A stretch of 64,000 bases of DNA from Vibrio nereis NBRC 15637. GTDB lineage: Bacteria; Pseudomonadota; Gammaproteobacteria; Enterobacterales; Vibrionaceae. This document shows, piece after piece, positions 18,650 through 28,096 of the stretch. Position numbers and translations under genes: made by a program. The stretch lies in contig NZ_BCUD01000001.1 of the NCBI RefSeq assembly GCF_001591105.1, forward strand, positions 496,001-560,000, written 5' to 3'. Below the pieces are notes generated by a model. It was not told the DNA's origin. It made no database searches and worked only from the letters and a program-made list of their open reading frames with translations. How positions within the stretch are numbered: position 1 is the stretch's first letter; each line of letters opens with the position of its first letter.

Positions 18650-19156
18650 ATGATTGAACAAAAACTCGACACGCTTTCTGATCCAGAGATGCACCGCGTG
18701 TGGCAGTTAGTCAGTTCGATTCCCGATCCTGAAATACCGGTTATCACCATTGGCGAGCTGGGCATGGTTCGCAACATCGCAAAAGTCGGAGAGTCGTGGA
18801 TAGTGAAGTTCACGCCAACCTACTCAGGTTGCCCAGCCACAGACATGTTGATGAGTGATATCCGAACCACCTTGTTCAACGAAGGGTACAAGGATGTTGC
18901 GGTGGAAGTTCAGCTAGACCCAGCGTGGACAACGGATTGGATTCAAGAATCGAGCAAACAAAAATTACGCGAATACGGGATCGCGCCACCAGATAGAAAA
19001 GCGTGTATGCACAGCACCATTAACGCACAGCCTGAATGCCCGCATTGCGGTAGTGCAGAGACAAAAATGGTCAGTGAATTTGGTTCCACAGCCTGTAAAG
19101 CGCACTTCCAATGTAAAGCGTGCTTGGAACCATTTGATTACTTCAAGTGCATATAA
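18650..19156 (+). CDS. paaD: PaaD, Fe-S assembly factor for the epoxidase (DUF59)
   Basis: PaaD has an N-terminal DUF59/MIP18-like domain (SIPDPEIPVITIGELGMV, then YSGCPATDML with a conserved Cys) and a C-terminal zinc-finger-like region with two CxxC pairs (CPHCG and CKACLEPF). It is required for the epoxidase, probably for maturing an iron centre, but is not part of the final complex. Length 168 fits the family. Confidence 0.95.
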   Translation: MIEQKLDTLSDPEMHRVWQLVSSIPDPEIPVITIGELGMVRNIAKVGESWIVKFTPTYSGCPATDMLMSDIRTTLFNEGYKDVAVEVQLDPAWTTDWIQESSKQKLREYGIAPPDRKACMHSTINAQPECPHCGSAETKMVSEFGSTACKAHFQCKACLEPFDYFKCI

Positions 19157-19170
19157 AGTAAGGGATTATT

Positions 19171-20226
19171 ATGACAGATTTCTACCCATTAAAAGTCGCT
19201 CGTGCAGACAAGGAAACGCCAGATTCGGTGGTGCTGCAATTCGACGTACCCCAAGAGCTAAAAGACCAGTTTCGTTTTCACCCAGGCCAGCATCTTACGA
19301 TCAAATCTACCATCAATGGCGAAGAGCTTAGACGTTGTTACTCAATTTGTTCCGCACCAAGTGAGGACAACTTACAGGTTGGGATTAAAGCCATTGCTGA
19401 AGGTCGCTTCTCAAACTTTGCGGTTAATGAGCTTAAACCAGGGGATGAACTGGAAGTCATGACGCCGCAAGGCCATTTCGGTTTTACGCCTAGCTCGGAC
19501 CGCAAAGTAAATTATCTTGGTATCGCTGTCGGTTCAGGCATTACTCCGATTTTATCGATGCTTAAAACAGCATTGGAGAGTGAACAAAACAGTACCTTCA
19601 CTCTGCTTTATGGTAATCGCAACGCGCACAGCATGATGTTTAAAAACCAGTTGTTGGGCTTAAAAAACCGTTACCCAAACCGTTTACATATTAGTTATTT
19701 CTTCTCACGCGAAACTAATGAAGTTGAGCTTTGGAATGGCCGACTGGATGGCAAAAAACTACGAGAACTCGGTAAAGAGCTTTTCAAATGGAGCGAGTTT
19801 GATGCGTGCTATGTCTGTGGCCCAGAAGAGATTTTGGAGTCTTGCTATACCGCGTTGGTTGAAGGTGGGCTAGGTGAAGAAAACTACCACGTAGAACGAT
19901 TCAACACCGCGACTAAATCGAAGGAAAAACCTGCAAATCAATCTGAAAATACGCAGGTTACGCTTAAACGCGATGGTCGAATTATGAATATTGACATGAC
20001 ATCGCAAGACGACAGTTTACTGGATGCCGCGCTTCGCCAAGGGGTAGACCTGCCGTATGCATGTAAAGGCGGTGTGTGTGCAACGTGTATCTGTAAGGTG
20101 AAATCCGGCCACGTTGAAATGGGCACCAACTACAGTCTGGAAGCCGATCAGGTTGAAGACGGTTACGTTCTAAGCTGTCAGGCGGTACCGACAACCAGCG
20201 AAATTGAAATCGACTTTGATGTGTAG
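19171..20226 (+). CDS. paaE: Phenylacetyl-CoA epoxidase reductase subunit E
   Basis: PaaE passes electrons from NADPH through FAD and a [2Fe-2S] cluster to PaaA. The 351-residue protein has the FAD-binding RCYSICS motif near residue 52, a nucleotide-binding region starting GIAVGSGITPILSML, and a C-terminal plant-type ferredoxin domain with Cys ligands in YACKGGVCATCICKV and a later SCQAVP. All expected ligands are present. Confidence 0.97.
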   Translation: MTDFYPLKVARADKETPDSVVLQFDVPQELKDQFRFHPGQHLTIKSTINGEELRRCYSICSAPSEDNLQVGIKAIAEGRFSNFAVNELKPGDELEVMTPQGHFGFTPSSDRKVNYLGIAVGSGITPILSMLKTALESEQNSTFTLLYGNRNAHSMMFKNQLLGLKNRYPNRLHISYFFSRETNEVELWNGRLDGKKLRELGKELFKWSEFDACYVCGPEEILESCYTALVEGGLGEENYHVERFNTATKSKEKPANQSENTQVTLKRDGRIMNIDMTSQDDSLLDAALRQGVDLPYACKGGVCATCICKVKSGHVEMGTNYSLEADQVEDGYVLSCQAVPTTSEIEIDFDV

Positions 20227-20234
20227 GTGAAGCC

Positions 20235-21023
20235 ATGCCATTTCAAACGGAATACCCAGATCTTAAGTGCGATATTTCTAATCAAGGTGTGTTAACCATC
20301 ACTTTGAGCCGTCCTCAAAAGCGAAATGCGCTCAGCAACGACGTCTTAAGCCATTTGGCTGAAATATTGGAAGAGGCATCGCTAGACTCATCAGTGAAGT
20401 CGGCGGTGATTTATGGCGGTGAAAGCATGTTTGCGGCGGGCGCGGATTTGCATGAGATGTCGAGTCAGCAGTCGATTGAAACTTGGTTAAATCCAAGACC
20501 GAAACTGTGGCAACGCATTGATCAGTTTGAAAAGCCGCTCATTGCCGCGGTCAATGGTTACGCACTCGGAGCGGGCCTGGAGCTGGTATTACTTTGTGAT
20601 GTCGTTGTCGCGGGTGAGGGCACGTTGTTTGGCTTGCCGGAAATCACTCTAGGTTTAATGCCGGGAGCGGGTGGCACACAGCGTCTCGCTCGAACGGTTG
20701 GTAAGTCTTTAGCAAACCAAATGGTGCTGACAGGTCAGCCGATTTCTGCTCAAAAAGCACTGAACTCAGGCTTGATTAGTGAAGTGACTATTGCACAAAA
20801 CACGCTCAACAAAGCACAGGAAATAGCAACCACAATTGCCCAGCGTGCGCCGTTGGCAGTGCGTGCCGCGAAGACCTCTTTAAAGTCTGTCCCTAATGGG
20901 ACCTTGGGCCAAGGGCTCGTGATGGAACGACAATTGTTCAGTCTGTTAGCGGAAACTCAAGACAGAGCGGAAGGGATCCAAGCTTTTCTGGATAAAAGAA
21001 AAGCGACATTCAAAGGGAAGTAA
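20235..21023 (+). CDS. paaF: 2,3-dehydroadipyl-CoA hydratase
   Basis: This crotonase-family enzyme hydrates 2,3-dehydroadipyl-CoA in the beta-oxidation-like end of the pathway. It has the oxyanion-hole motif FAAGADLHEM, the second region NGYALGAGLELVLLCDVV and the catalytic Glu pair region (GLPEITLGLMPGAGGTQRL). The intact pair of Glu, in the ALGAGLE and LPEI segments, fits a true hydratase. It is the first of two tandem crotonase genes, four bases before paaG. Confidence 0.93.
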   Translation: MPFQTEYPDLKCDISNQGVLTITLSRPQKRNALSNDVLSHLAEILEEASLDSSVKSAVIYGGESMFAAGADLHEMSSQQSIETWLNPRPKLWQRIDQFEKPLIAAVNGYALGAGLELVLLCDVVVAGEGTLFGLPEITLGLMPGAGGTQRLARTVGKSLANQMVLTGQPISAQKALNSGLISEVTIAQNTLNKAQEIATTIAQRAPLAVRAAKTSLKSVPNGTLGQGLVMERQLFSLLAETQDRAEGIQAFLDKRKATFKGK

Positions 21024-21026
21024 TCA

Positions 21027-21815
21027 ATGGAAGAGTCAATCTTATTTCAGGTAGAAGCTGGCGTAGCAGTTATCACACTCAATCGTCCTAAACAATTGAA
21101 CAGTTTTAACCCTGAAATGCACAAAGCACTTAAGCGTGCGTTAAAACAAGCAGAGGCAGACGACTCGGTACGCGCGGTACTACTGACTGGTGCAGGGCGT
21201 GGGTTTTGTGCTGGCCAAGATCTGAATGATCGCAACGTTAATAGCGGTGCGGAAATGGCAGATTTAGGCGAAAGCATCGAGAAATATTACAACCCGCTGA
21301 TCAAACAAATTTCAAATATGCCAAAGCCAGTCATTGCAGCAGTCAACGGTGTTGCTGCGGGGGCGGGGGCAAATATTGCGTTTGCTTGTGACATTGTGTT
21401 TGCAGCGCAATCCGCAAGCTTTATTCAGGCATTTTGCAAAATAGGCTTGGTACCAGACTCGGGTGGAACGTGGGTTTTACCGAGATTAATTGGCTCAGCA
21501 CGAGCAAAAGCACTGATGCTGCTTGGTGATAAAGTCACGGCCAGTCAGGCGCAAGAGTGGGGCATGATCTGGCAGTGTGTGGAAGATGAGGCCTTAATTG
21601 AAACCGCAATGTCAGTGGCTAACCACCTTGCAACTCAGCCAACCAAAGGGTTGGGATTCATTAAGCACGCATTGAATCATTCCAGCGAGAATAGTCTCGA
21701 CGATCAGCTAAACATGGAAAAAGATCTCCAGCGACTGGCAGGCCAAACGGATGACTACCGAGAAGGCATAGCCGCGTTTTTTGATAAGCGTGCGCCTGAG
21801 TTTAAAGGGAAGTAA
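21027..21815 (+). CDS. paaG: Ring 1,2-epoxyphenylacetyl-CoA isomerase
   Basis: PaaG rearranges the epoxide of phenylacetyl-CoA to oxepin-CoA. It is a crotonase-fold protein with FCAGQDLNDRN, NGVAAGAGANIAFACDIV and FIQAFCKIGLVPDSGGTW. The catalytic Asp typical of the isomerase is in VPDSGGTW, and the first hydratase Glu is replaced by Ala-Asn (AGANIA), which separates it from PaaF. It is 262 residues long. Confidence 0.94.
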   Translation: MEESILFQVEAGVAVITLNRPKQLNSFNPEMHKALKRALKQAEADDSVRAVLLTGAGRGFCAGQDLNDRNVNSGAEMADLGESIEKYYNPLIKQISNMPKPVIAAVNGVAAGAGANIAFACDIVFAAQSASFIQAFCKIGLVPDSGGTWVLPRLIGSARAKALMLLGDKVTASQAQEWGMIWQCVEDEALIETAMSVANHLATQPTKGLGFIKHALNHSSENSLDDQLNMEKDLQRLAGQTDDYREGIAAFFDKRAPEFKGK

Positions 21816-21818
21816 ATC

Positions 21819-23324
21819 ATGGAATATATGATCAAAACCGTTGCCGTCATTGGGGCAGGAACCATGGGGGCAGGGATTGCACAGGTAGCGGCGCAATCAG
21901 GGTACCAAGTCGTCTTGTTCGACCTAAAGCAAGGTAAAGCAGAGCAAGCGAAAGCAACCATCGCCGCTCGACTGGAAAAGCGCGTCGCGAAAGGCAAAAT
22001 GTCGCTTAATGAAAAGGATGCGTTGCTCAACGCGATGTTTTGCTCTGAAGCATTACATGACGTTGCAGGTGCAGATCTTGTCATCGAAGCGATTGTGGAA
22101 GATCTTGCTATAAAGCAAAGTCTGTTCAGAGACCTAGAATCGATTTGCCGGGAAGACTGCCTGTTGTCTACGAATACGTCGTCGATTTCTGTGACTTCAA
22201 TTGCTAGTGCCCTAGCCAAGCCAGAACGATTTGTTGGACTGCACTTTTTCAACCCAGCCCCATTGATGAAGCTTGTGGAAGTAGTGCGCGGCATCGCGAC
22301 GTCACCCAGTGTGACAGAAACCGCGAAGACGTGGGCAGAATCCTGTGGTAAGCATGCTGTTATTACGCGTTCTATTCCTGGCTTTATTGTTAACCGTGTA
22401 GCAAGGCCATTTTATGCAGAAGGGTTACGAGCCTTGGAAACGGGCGTGGCACAAGTGCAAGACATTGACCATATCATCAAAAAATCCGGGCAGTTCAATA
22501 TGGGACCGTTCGAGTTGATGGATTTGATAGGCCATGATGTTAACTACGCTGTGACCAAAAGCGTGTACGACGCGTACTACCAAGACAAACGTTTCTTACC
22601 ATCTTTGACACAAAAAGAGCTGGTCGAGGCGGGCTACTTAGGGCGTAAGTCTGGTCGCGGTTTTTACCGTTACGATGAAGCTGCCGAGCAGCCGAGCATT
22701 AATTTCTCTGACGCATGTGCATTGCCAGAATCGTTAACGGTTTCCATTCAAGGCGATTGGAACGTGGCTCCTAGCTTTGTTGAACTGACTCAGCTGCCTA
22801 ATAGTCATCCTCACGGTGAACCTCGCCTCAACATTAACGATATTGTCGTTTTACCTACTCAAGGCATGACGGCGTCACAACTGTCAGAAGAGCTTAACCA
22901 AGCGGTAGTGGTTGTCGACTACTGCCATCATTATGGTGACAGTGAGGTTATTGCCATTGCACCTGCATTGCAAAATACACCGCAGCAGACAAATACTGCC
23001 ATTGCTTATTTCCAATCGAAAGGTAAACAAGTGCTGGTGCTGGATGATTACCCAGGGCTGATTGTTTGGCGTACGTGGATGATGCTGATTAATGAAGCAC
23101 TGGATCTAGTTAATCAAAATGGTGCTTCTATGGCTGATGTCGATGTGGCAATGAAAAGTGGCGTTAACTATCCAATTGGCCCTATTGAACAGGGCGGACG
23201 CTTAGGTTGGCAGCACGTACTAAACACTTTAACGAATCTGCAATCGTTCTACTGTGAAGAAAGGTATCGACCTTCACCGCTACTTCGCCGTTTAGTGATT
23301 CAAGCGAAAGGAGCGGTTGTATGA
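21819..23324 (+). CDS. paaH: 3-hydroxyadipyl-CoA dehydrogenase
   Basis: PaaH oxidises 3-hydroxyadipyl-CoA to 3-oxoadipyl-CoA with NAD. The N-terminal Rossmann domain shows VIGAGTMGAGIAQVAA, and the catalytic His is in GLHFFNPAPLMKLVEVV. The first C-terminal domain begins PGFIVNRVARPFYAEGLR, with a second 3HCDH domain after about residue 400 (VNYPIGPIEQGGRLGW). At 501 residues it is slightly longer than the E. coli protein I recall. It overlaps the start of paaI by 4 bases. Confidence 0.95.
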   Translation: MEYMIKTVAVIGAGTMGAGIAQVAAQSGYQVVLFDLKQGKAEQAKATIAARLEKRVAKGKMSLNEKDALLNAMFCSEALHDVAGADLVIEAIVEDLAIKQSLFRDLESICREDCLLSTNTSSISVTSIASALAKPERFVGLHFFNPAPLMKLVEVVRGIATSPSVTETAKTWAESCGKHAVITRSIPGFIVNRVARPFYAEGLRALETGVAQVQDIDHIIKKSGQFNMGPFELMDLIGHDVNYAVTKSVYDAYYQDKRFLPSLTQKELVEAGYLGRKSGRGFYRYDEAAEQPSINFSDACALPESLTVSIQGDWNVAPSFVELTQLPNSHPHGEPRLNINDIVVLPTQGMTASQLSEELNQAVVVVDYCHHYGDSEVIAIAPALQNTPQQTNTAIAYFQSKGKQVLVLDDYPGLIVWRTWMMLINEALDLVNQNGASMADVDVAMKSGVNYPIGPIEQGGRLGWQHVLNTLTNLQSFYCEERYRPSPLLRRLVIQAKGAVV

Positions 23325-23800
23325 CCGTATCAAATCCTGCGCATGTTTCAGACAATTGGAGTGAAGCCGAGCGCGAAAAAGCGACAGCAGAGAAGGCGGT
23401 CGCAGCCATGTTAGAAAATGACCTCTGCACTAAGTCTATGGGAATGGAAGTCTTGGGTGTGGGCAAAGGCATCGCAAAAGTCTCTATGCCGATCACTCAG
23501 TCGATGCTAAACGGCCATAGCACTTGTCACGGAGGCATGTTGTTTACGCTTGCAGATACGGCATTCGCGTTTGCATGCAACAGTGAAAACCTCGCGGCAG
23601 TGGCTTCTGGCTGCAGCATTGAATATATCCGCCCAGCCTTTGAACACGATGTGTTAACCGCGATCGCGAGTGTGAAATGTCAAGGAAAATTGACCGGTAC
23701 TTACGACGTAGAAATCGTCAATCAGAACCAAAAGTTAGTCGCGCTGTTTCGGGGGAAATCTCACCGAATCGGCTCAAAGCTTGTTAAGGAGGACAGTTAA
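23321..23800 (+). CDS. paaI: Hydroxyphenylacetyl-CoA thioesterase
   Basis: This hot-dog-fold thioesterase of 159 residues rescues CoA from dead-end thioesters of the pathway. The family motif GHSTCHGGMLFTLADTAFAF contains the catalytic Asp, with NGHS for positioning. It is translationally coupled to paaH (4-base overlap) and its stop abuts the start of paaJ. Confidence 0.94.
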   Translation: MTVSNPAHVSDNWSEAEREKATAEKAVAAMLENDLCTKSMGMEVLGVGKGIAKVSMPITQSMLNGHSTCHGGMLFTLADTAFAFACNSENLAAVASGCSIEYIRPAFEHDVLTAIASVKCQGKLTGTYDVEIVNQNQKLVALFRGKSHRIGSKLVKEDS

Positions 23801-25006
23801 GTGACTAGTGCATATATTTGTGATGGTGTCAGAACCCCAATCGGAAGATTTGGTGGTGCACTTTCAAGCGTTCGAGCAGATGACTTAGGAGCAATTCCTC
23901 TTAAAGCACTTATGGAACGTCACCCGGACTTAGACTGGTCGGCAATTGATGACGTGATCTTAGGTTGTGCAAACCAAGCTGGTGAAGACAACCGTGACGT
24001 TGCGCGCATGTCGCTACTTTTAGCGGGTATGCCAATTGAGGTTTCAGGCACAACAATAAACCGACTTTGTGGCTCGGGTATGGATGCCATTAGCCATGCA
24101 GCGCGAACTATCAAAGCTGGAGAAGCTAAGTTGATGGTCGCAGGAGGCGTGGAATCCATGTCGCGCGCACCTTATGTCGTGAGCAAGCCGACATCCGCGT
24201 TCGACAGAAATGGCCAAATGTTTGATACCACCATCGGTTGGAGATTCATTAATCCAGCTATGCAAAGCCAATATGGCTCAGACTCAATGCCAGAAACCGC
24301 TGAAAACGTGGCTGAGCGTTTTCAGATCAGCCGCGAAGATCAGGATGCATTTGCCCTGAGAAGCCAACAAAAAACGCAGCGAGCAAAAGAGAACGGTGTG
24401 TTGGCGCAGGAGATTGTTCCTGTCACCATTCCTCAACGAAAAGGCGAGCCTGTCATTGTTTCTGAAGACGAGCACCCGCGTCCTCAAACGACCATCGAAC
24501 AGTTGGCCGCCCTCAAAACGCCGTTTGCAAAAAATGGCTCCGTGACCGCAGGTAACTCTTCTGGTGTTAATGATGGCGCAGCAGCATTGCTTGTCGCGAG
24601 CGAGGAAGCCGTTAAACAGTATGGATTAACACCAAAAGCGAAAGTAATCGCTACCGCAACCGTGGGTGTCGAACCTGCCATTATGGGTATTGGACCAGCA
24701 CCTGCCGCCAAAAAAGTTCTGGAAATGACCGGACTATCAATTAATGATATGGATGTTATCGAGCTCAACGAAGCATTCGCATCACAAGCTTTAGCGGTAC
24801 TGCGTGATTTGGGTGTTGCTGACGATGCGGAACATGTTAACCCAAATGGCGGCGCTATTGCTTTAGGTCACCCGCTAGGAATGAGTGGCTCAAGGTTAGT
24901 CATGGCAGCGAGCAACGAGCTGAAACGTAGAAAAGGGAAATATGCTTTGTGCTGCATGTGTGTCGGCGTAGGGCAAGGGATCGCGATGATTATCGAAAAC
25001 GTCTGA
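23801..25006 (+). CDS. paaJ: 3-oxoadipyl-CoA / 3-oxo-5,6-dehydrosuberyl-CoA thiolase
   Basis: PaaJ performs the thiolytic steps that release acetyl-CoA and succinyl-CoA. The catalytic nucleophile Cys is in INRLCGSGMDAI (near residue 90), the His in ALGHPLGMSG and the second Cys in LCCMCVGVGQG. It is 401 residues, as usual. The gene starts with GTG directly after the paaI stop and is preceded by AGGAGGACAG-like Shine-Dalgarno sequence inside paaI. Confidence 0.94.
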   Translation: MTSAYICDGVRTPIGRFGGALSSVRADDLGAIPLKALMERHPDLDWSAIDDVILGCANQAGEDNRDVARMSLLLAGMPIEVSGTTINRLCGSGMDAISHAARTIKAGEAKLMVAGGVESMSRAPYVVSKPTSAFDRNGQMFDTTIGWRFINPAMQSQYGSDSMPETAENVAERFQISREDQDAFALRSQQKTQRAKENGVLAQEIVPVTIPQRKGEPVIVSEDEHPRPQTTIEQLAALKTPFAKNGSVTAGNSSGVNDGAAALLVASEEAVKQYGLTPKAKVIATATVGVEPAIMGIGPAPAAKKVLEMTGLSINDMDVIELNEAFASQALAVLRDLGVADDAEHVNPNGGAIALGHPLGMSGSRLVMAASNELKRRKGKYALCCMCVGVGQGIAMIIENV

Positions 25007-25068
25007 ACATAAAAAAAACACAACAGACGTGAATAACAGCCTAATCAGAAACAAAAGGATTTATCACC

Positions 25069-26370
25069 ATGAATAAGTTTTCAAATACGCTTGAGGCAAT
25101 TGAAACCGCTTCTGTAGAGGAGCTAAGAGAACTTCAGTTCAGACGAATGAAGTGGACTCTGGAACACGCATACAAAAATTCACCGATGTACACCAAAAAG
25201 TTTGATGAAGCGGGAGTGCATCCATCAGATTTTAAATGTCTCGAAGACATTAATAAATTTCCATATACGACGAAACAAGACTTAAGAGATCACTACCCAT
25301 TTGATTCATTCGCCGTACCGATGGAAGACGTTGCGCGAGTTCATGCGTCGTCAGGTACAACAGGCAAACCAACGGTGGTCGGCTATACGCAAAACGACAT
25401 CGACACTTGGGCAAACATTGTCGCACGCTCGATTCGTGCAGCAGGCGGTAGTGCCAAAGACATTATTCACATTTCTTACGGGTACGGACTATTTACCGGC
25501 GGCTTGGGTGCACACTATGGTGCTGAGCGACTTGGCGCAACGGTAATTCCGATGTCGGGCGGCCAGACAGAGAAGCAAGTTCAACTGATCGAGCATTTCA
25601 AGCCATCCATCATTATGGTTACGCCATCATACTGCTTAAATTTGCTAGACAAACTAGAAGAGCACTATGGCGGTGACGCGTCTGGGTGTTCACTCAAAGT
25701 CGGTATTTTTGGAGCAGAGCCGTGGTCTAACGAAATGCGCAAAGAGATCGAAGAGCGTCTAGGCATCGTTGCTCTTGATATCTACGGACTATCCGAAGTG
25801 ATGGGCCCCGGCGTTGCGATGGAATGTGCTGAAACTAAAGATGGCCCAACTATCTGGGAAGACCATTTCTACCCTGAAATCATTGACCCAACAACAGGTG
25901 ACGTCATGCCTGACGGTGAACACGGTGAGCTGGTCTTTACCTCTTTGACTAAAGAAGCGTTACCTATCATTCGTTACCGCACCCGCGATTTAACCCGCCT
26001 GCTACCAGGAACAGCGCGTACTATGCGTCGTATGGATAAGATTACAGGTCGAAGCGATGACATGCTGATCATCCGTGGTGTTAATGTCTTCCCTTCACAA
26101 ATCGAAGAGCAGATTCTACAAATCGATCAGTTGAGTCCGCATTATCAGCTTGAAGTGATTCGTAAAGGCAACCTTGATCATCTTGTCGTTCTTCTGGAAA
26201 CCAAAGACAACGTCTATCTGGACCAGAGTGAAGCGATTACCAAGCGTTTGCAGCATCAAATCAAATCGATGATCGGTATCTCAACCACCATCGAACTTTT
26301 GCCAGTGAATGGTATTCCTCGCTCGGAAGGTAAAGCCGTGCGTGTTAGGGATTTACGTCCCAAAGCATAG
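25069..26370 (+). CDS. paaK: Phenylacetate-CoA ligase
   Basis: PaaK activates phenylacetate to its CoA thioester with ATP, the entry step. The adenylate-forming enzyme has the P-loop motif VHASSGTTGKPTVVGY, the GLSEVMGPGVAMEC region, the YRTRDLTR motif and a C-terminal TGRSDDMLIIRGVNVFPSQIE. At 433 residues it is of normal length. A 62-base gap after paaJ contains no terminator, so it is likely co-transcribed with the paaA operon. Confidence 0.97.
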   Translation: MNKFSNTLEAIETASVEELRELQFRRMKWTLEHAYKNSPMYTKKFDEAGVHPSDFKCLEDINKFPYTTKQDLRDHYPFDSFAVPMEDVARVHASSGTTGKPTVVGYTQNDIDTWANIVARSIRAAGGSAKDIIHISYGYGLFTGGLGAHYGAERLGATVIPMSGGQTEKQVQLIEHFKPSIIMVTPSYCLNLLDKLEEHYGGDASGCSLKVGIFGAEPWSNEMRKEIEERLGIVALDIYGLSEVMGPGVAMECAETKDGPTIWEDHFYPEIIDPTTGDVMPDGEHGELVFTSLTKEALPIIRYRTRDLTRLLPGTARTMRRMDKITGRSDDMLIIRGVNVFPSQIEEQILQIDQLSPHYQLEVIRKGNLDHLVVLLETKDNVYLDQSEAITKRLQHQIKSMIGISTTIELLPVNGIPRSEGKAVRVRDLRPKA

Positions 26371-26378
26371 CGAGTAAA

Positions 26379-26417
26379 TATACCACTCTCGAGAAAGGTT
26401 GGATCGGGAGTGGTATA
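26379..26417. promoter_or_regulatory. 10-bp inverted repeat between paaK and paaX
   Basis: TATACCACTC (26379-26388) and GAGTGGTATA (26408-26417) are perfect arms with a 19-base spacer. No T-run follows, so it is more likely an operator or an mRNA structure than a terminator. It lies just before the paaX coding region. Confidence 0.65.
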
Positions 26418-26461
26418 ACAGTCCCAATTATGAATAATACAAATATAAGTTGGGAAAAGAG

Positions 26462-26484
26462 TGGCTTTGTTATACACAAAGCCA
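26462..26484. promoter_or_regulatory. 9-bp inverted repeat at the 5' end of paaX
   Basis: TGGCTTTGT and ACAAAGCCA are perfect arms around TATAC. If paaX starts at the TTG at 26499, this palindrome is non-coding and directly upstream of the Shine-Dalgarno, a good place for an autoregulatory operator or a leader hairpin. Confidence 0.55.
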
Positions 26485-26498
26485 AACATGGAGCTATT

Positions 26499-27422
26499 TT
26501 GAACCAAGAATTACATTCCTTTTTCGAAGAAATTTCAGGCCATCAGTCTGTCAGTGGTACATCATTAATCGTCTCTTATTTTGGTGATTATTTGTGGACT
26601 TGTGGTGGTGGTATTTGGCTAGGAAACTTAATTCAAGCCATGGAAACACTAGGCTTGAACCAACGCGTAGTACGTTCGTCGGTGTTTCGGTTACATAAAG
26701 ATGAATGGCTGACGATCAATAAAGTAGGGCGTAAGAGTTACTATTACCTAGAGCCGGGTAGATACAATGAAATGCTTAATGCGAACAAGAAGATCTACCA
26801 CTCTGAAAAGCCAGCTTGGAACCAGCGCTGGAATATCATCCACACGTCACTTGGGCCAACAAATAGCAGTAAAGACAAAGTCAGATACCTGCAACATAAA
26901 GGGTTTGGTTTGTTCGACAAAGATTTTTTCGTTCAGCCTGATCTTCAGCAGTTAACGCCAGAACTGAAACAAGAAATCACGAAAGTTATCCCTAGCGCTA
27001 AGATTTTCCAGCAAGCAGAGCTGTATTCGGAAAATTCTGAAGCACTGAGAAATATGGTCAGCCAGTCTTGGGATATCGATCGTATCGCGGAAGAGTACCA
27101 GCAGTTTGCCGACTTGTTTGCGCCCGCGTGGGAAATTTTACAAACCATGGAAGAAGATGCCATCACGTTGGAAGACGCGTTTAAGATACGACTGATGGTG
27201 ATTCACTTTTATCGCCGAATCATCGTCAAAGATCCGGATTTACCGACAGAGCTGCTGCCAAAAGATTGGCCAAGAAAAGACGCTGAGCAGCTGACTATCA
27301 ACATTTACAAAAAAGTACACGCTAAAGCGATGCAATATGTAATGGAAAACAGTGAAACACCAAACGGTAAGCTGCCATTACCGTCACCTAATTACTACAT
27401 TCGATTTGGTGGCCTAAACTAG
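26499..27422 (+). CDS. paaX: Phenylacetic acid degradation transcriptional repressor
   Basis: PaaX is the GntR-like repressor of the pathway, released by phenylacetyl-CoA. The protein has the PaaX hallmarks VSGTSLIVSYFGDYLW, GGGIWLGNLIQAMETLGL and RVVRSSVFRLHKDEW (winged helix), with a helical C-terminal region. I place the start at the TTG at 26499 because GGAG lies five bases before it and the product then lines up with the E. coli N-terminus as I remember it. An ATG at 26430 would add 23 residues and has no clear Shine-Dalgarno. The gene follows paaK and precedes paaY, as in other paa loci. The family call is firm; the start is uncertain. Confidence 0.9.
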   Translation: MNQELHSFFEEISGHQSVSGTSLIVSYFGDYLWTCGGGIWLGNLIQAMETLGLNQRVVRSSVFRLHKDEWLTINKVGRKSYYYLEPGRYNEMLNANKKIYHSEKPAWNQRWNIIHTSLGPTNSSKDKVRYLQHKGFGLFDKDFFVQPDLQQLTPELKQEITKVIPSAKIFQQAELYSENSEALRNMVSQSWDIDRIAEEYQQFADLFAPAWEILQTMEEDAITLEDAFKIRLMVIHFYRRIIVKDPDLPTELLPKDWPRKDAEQLTINIYKKVHAKAMQYVMENSETPNGKLPLPSPNYYIRFGGLN

Positions 27423-27448
27423 CGTGGACTTGTGACAAGGAAAGCACA

Positions 27449-28048
27449 ATGCCCATCTATCAATTTGCGCAGGTTATTCCCGTAATCCACCCATCCGCGT
27501 TCATTCACCCAAGCGCGGAAATCATCGGTGATGTGATCATTGAAGAGAATGTCTACATCGGCCCATTAGCGGTTCTGAGAGGTGACTTCGGTCGCCTCAT
27601 CGTTAAGAAAGGTTCTAACGTTCAAGATAACTGTGTGATGCACGGCTTCCCGGGTAAAGAAACAGTGCTGGAACAAAACGTTCATGTAGGGCATGGTGCG
27701 ATCATTCATGGCTGCCATATTGGCGAAAACACGCTGATTGGGATGAACGCGGTAGTGATGGACCTGTGTCAGATAGGAAAGGAGTCCATCATCGGTGCCA
27801 ACAGTTTTGTCAAAGCTAAGAGCGTCTATCAGTCAAGAGGTATGATCTTAGGCAGCTCTGCCAAAAGGGTTAGGGATGTCACGGATGATGAGTTGCGCTG
27901 GAAAGAGCACGGAACCGAGATGTACCAACAACTCGCCGCACGCTGCCATACAGAACTCAAACAAGTTGAGCCGTTAACCGAAATAGAACCTAACAGGCCG
28001 CAAGTATGTTGGACAAAGAACCATGCTCCGAAAGCGGAAACGGTTTAA
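27449..28048 (+). CDS. paaY: Left-handed beta-helix protein PaaY (thioesterase-associated)
   Basis: The 199-residue protein is a gamma-carbonic-anhydrase-like hexapeptide-repeat protein with repeating I-G-x-x-x-x units (residues 15-135). PaaY acts as a thioesterase that relieves inhibition by 2-hydroxycyclohepta-1,4,6-triene-1-formyl-CoA in phenylacetate metabolism. Metal-ligand His residues are in CVMHGFPG and VHVGHGAIIHGCHIG. It lies 26 bases after paaX and ends the locus. Confidence 0.95.
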   Translation: MPIYQFAQVIPVIHPSAFIHPSAEIIGDVIIEENVYIGPLAVLRGDFGRLIVKKGSNVQDNCVMHGFPGKETVLEQNVHVGHGAIIHGCHIGENTLIGMNAVVMDLCQIGKESIIGANSFVKAKSVYQSRGMILGSSAKRVRDVTDDELRWKEHGTEMYQQLAARCHTELKQVEPLTEIEPNRPQVCWTKNHAPKAETV

Positions 28049-28096
28049 GATTGCGATTCTATAGTATGGTTATTCATTCCCCAATTTCATTGTACT

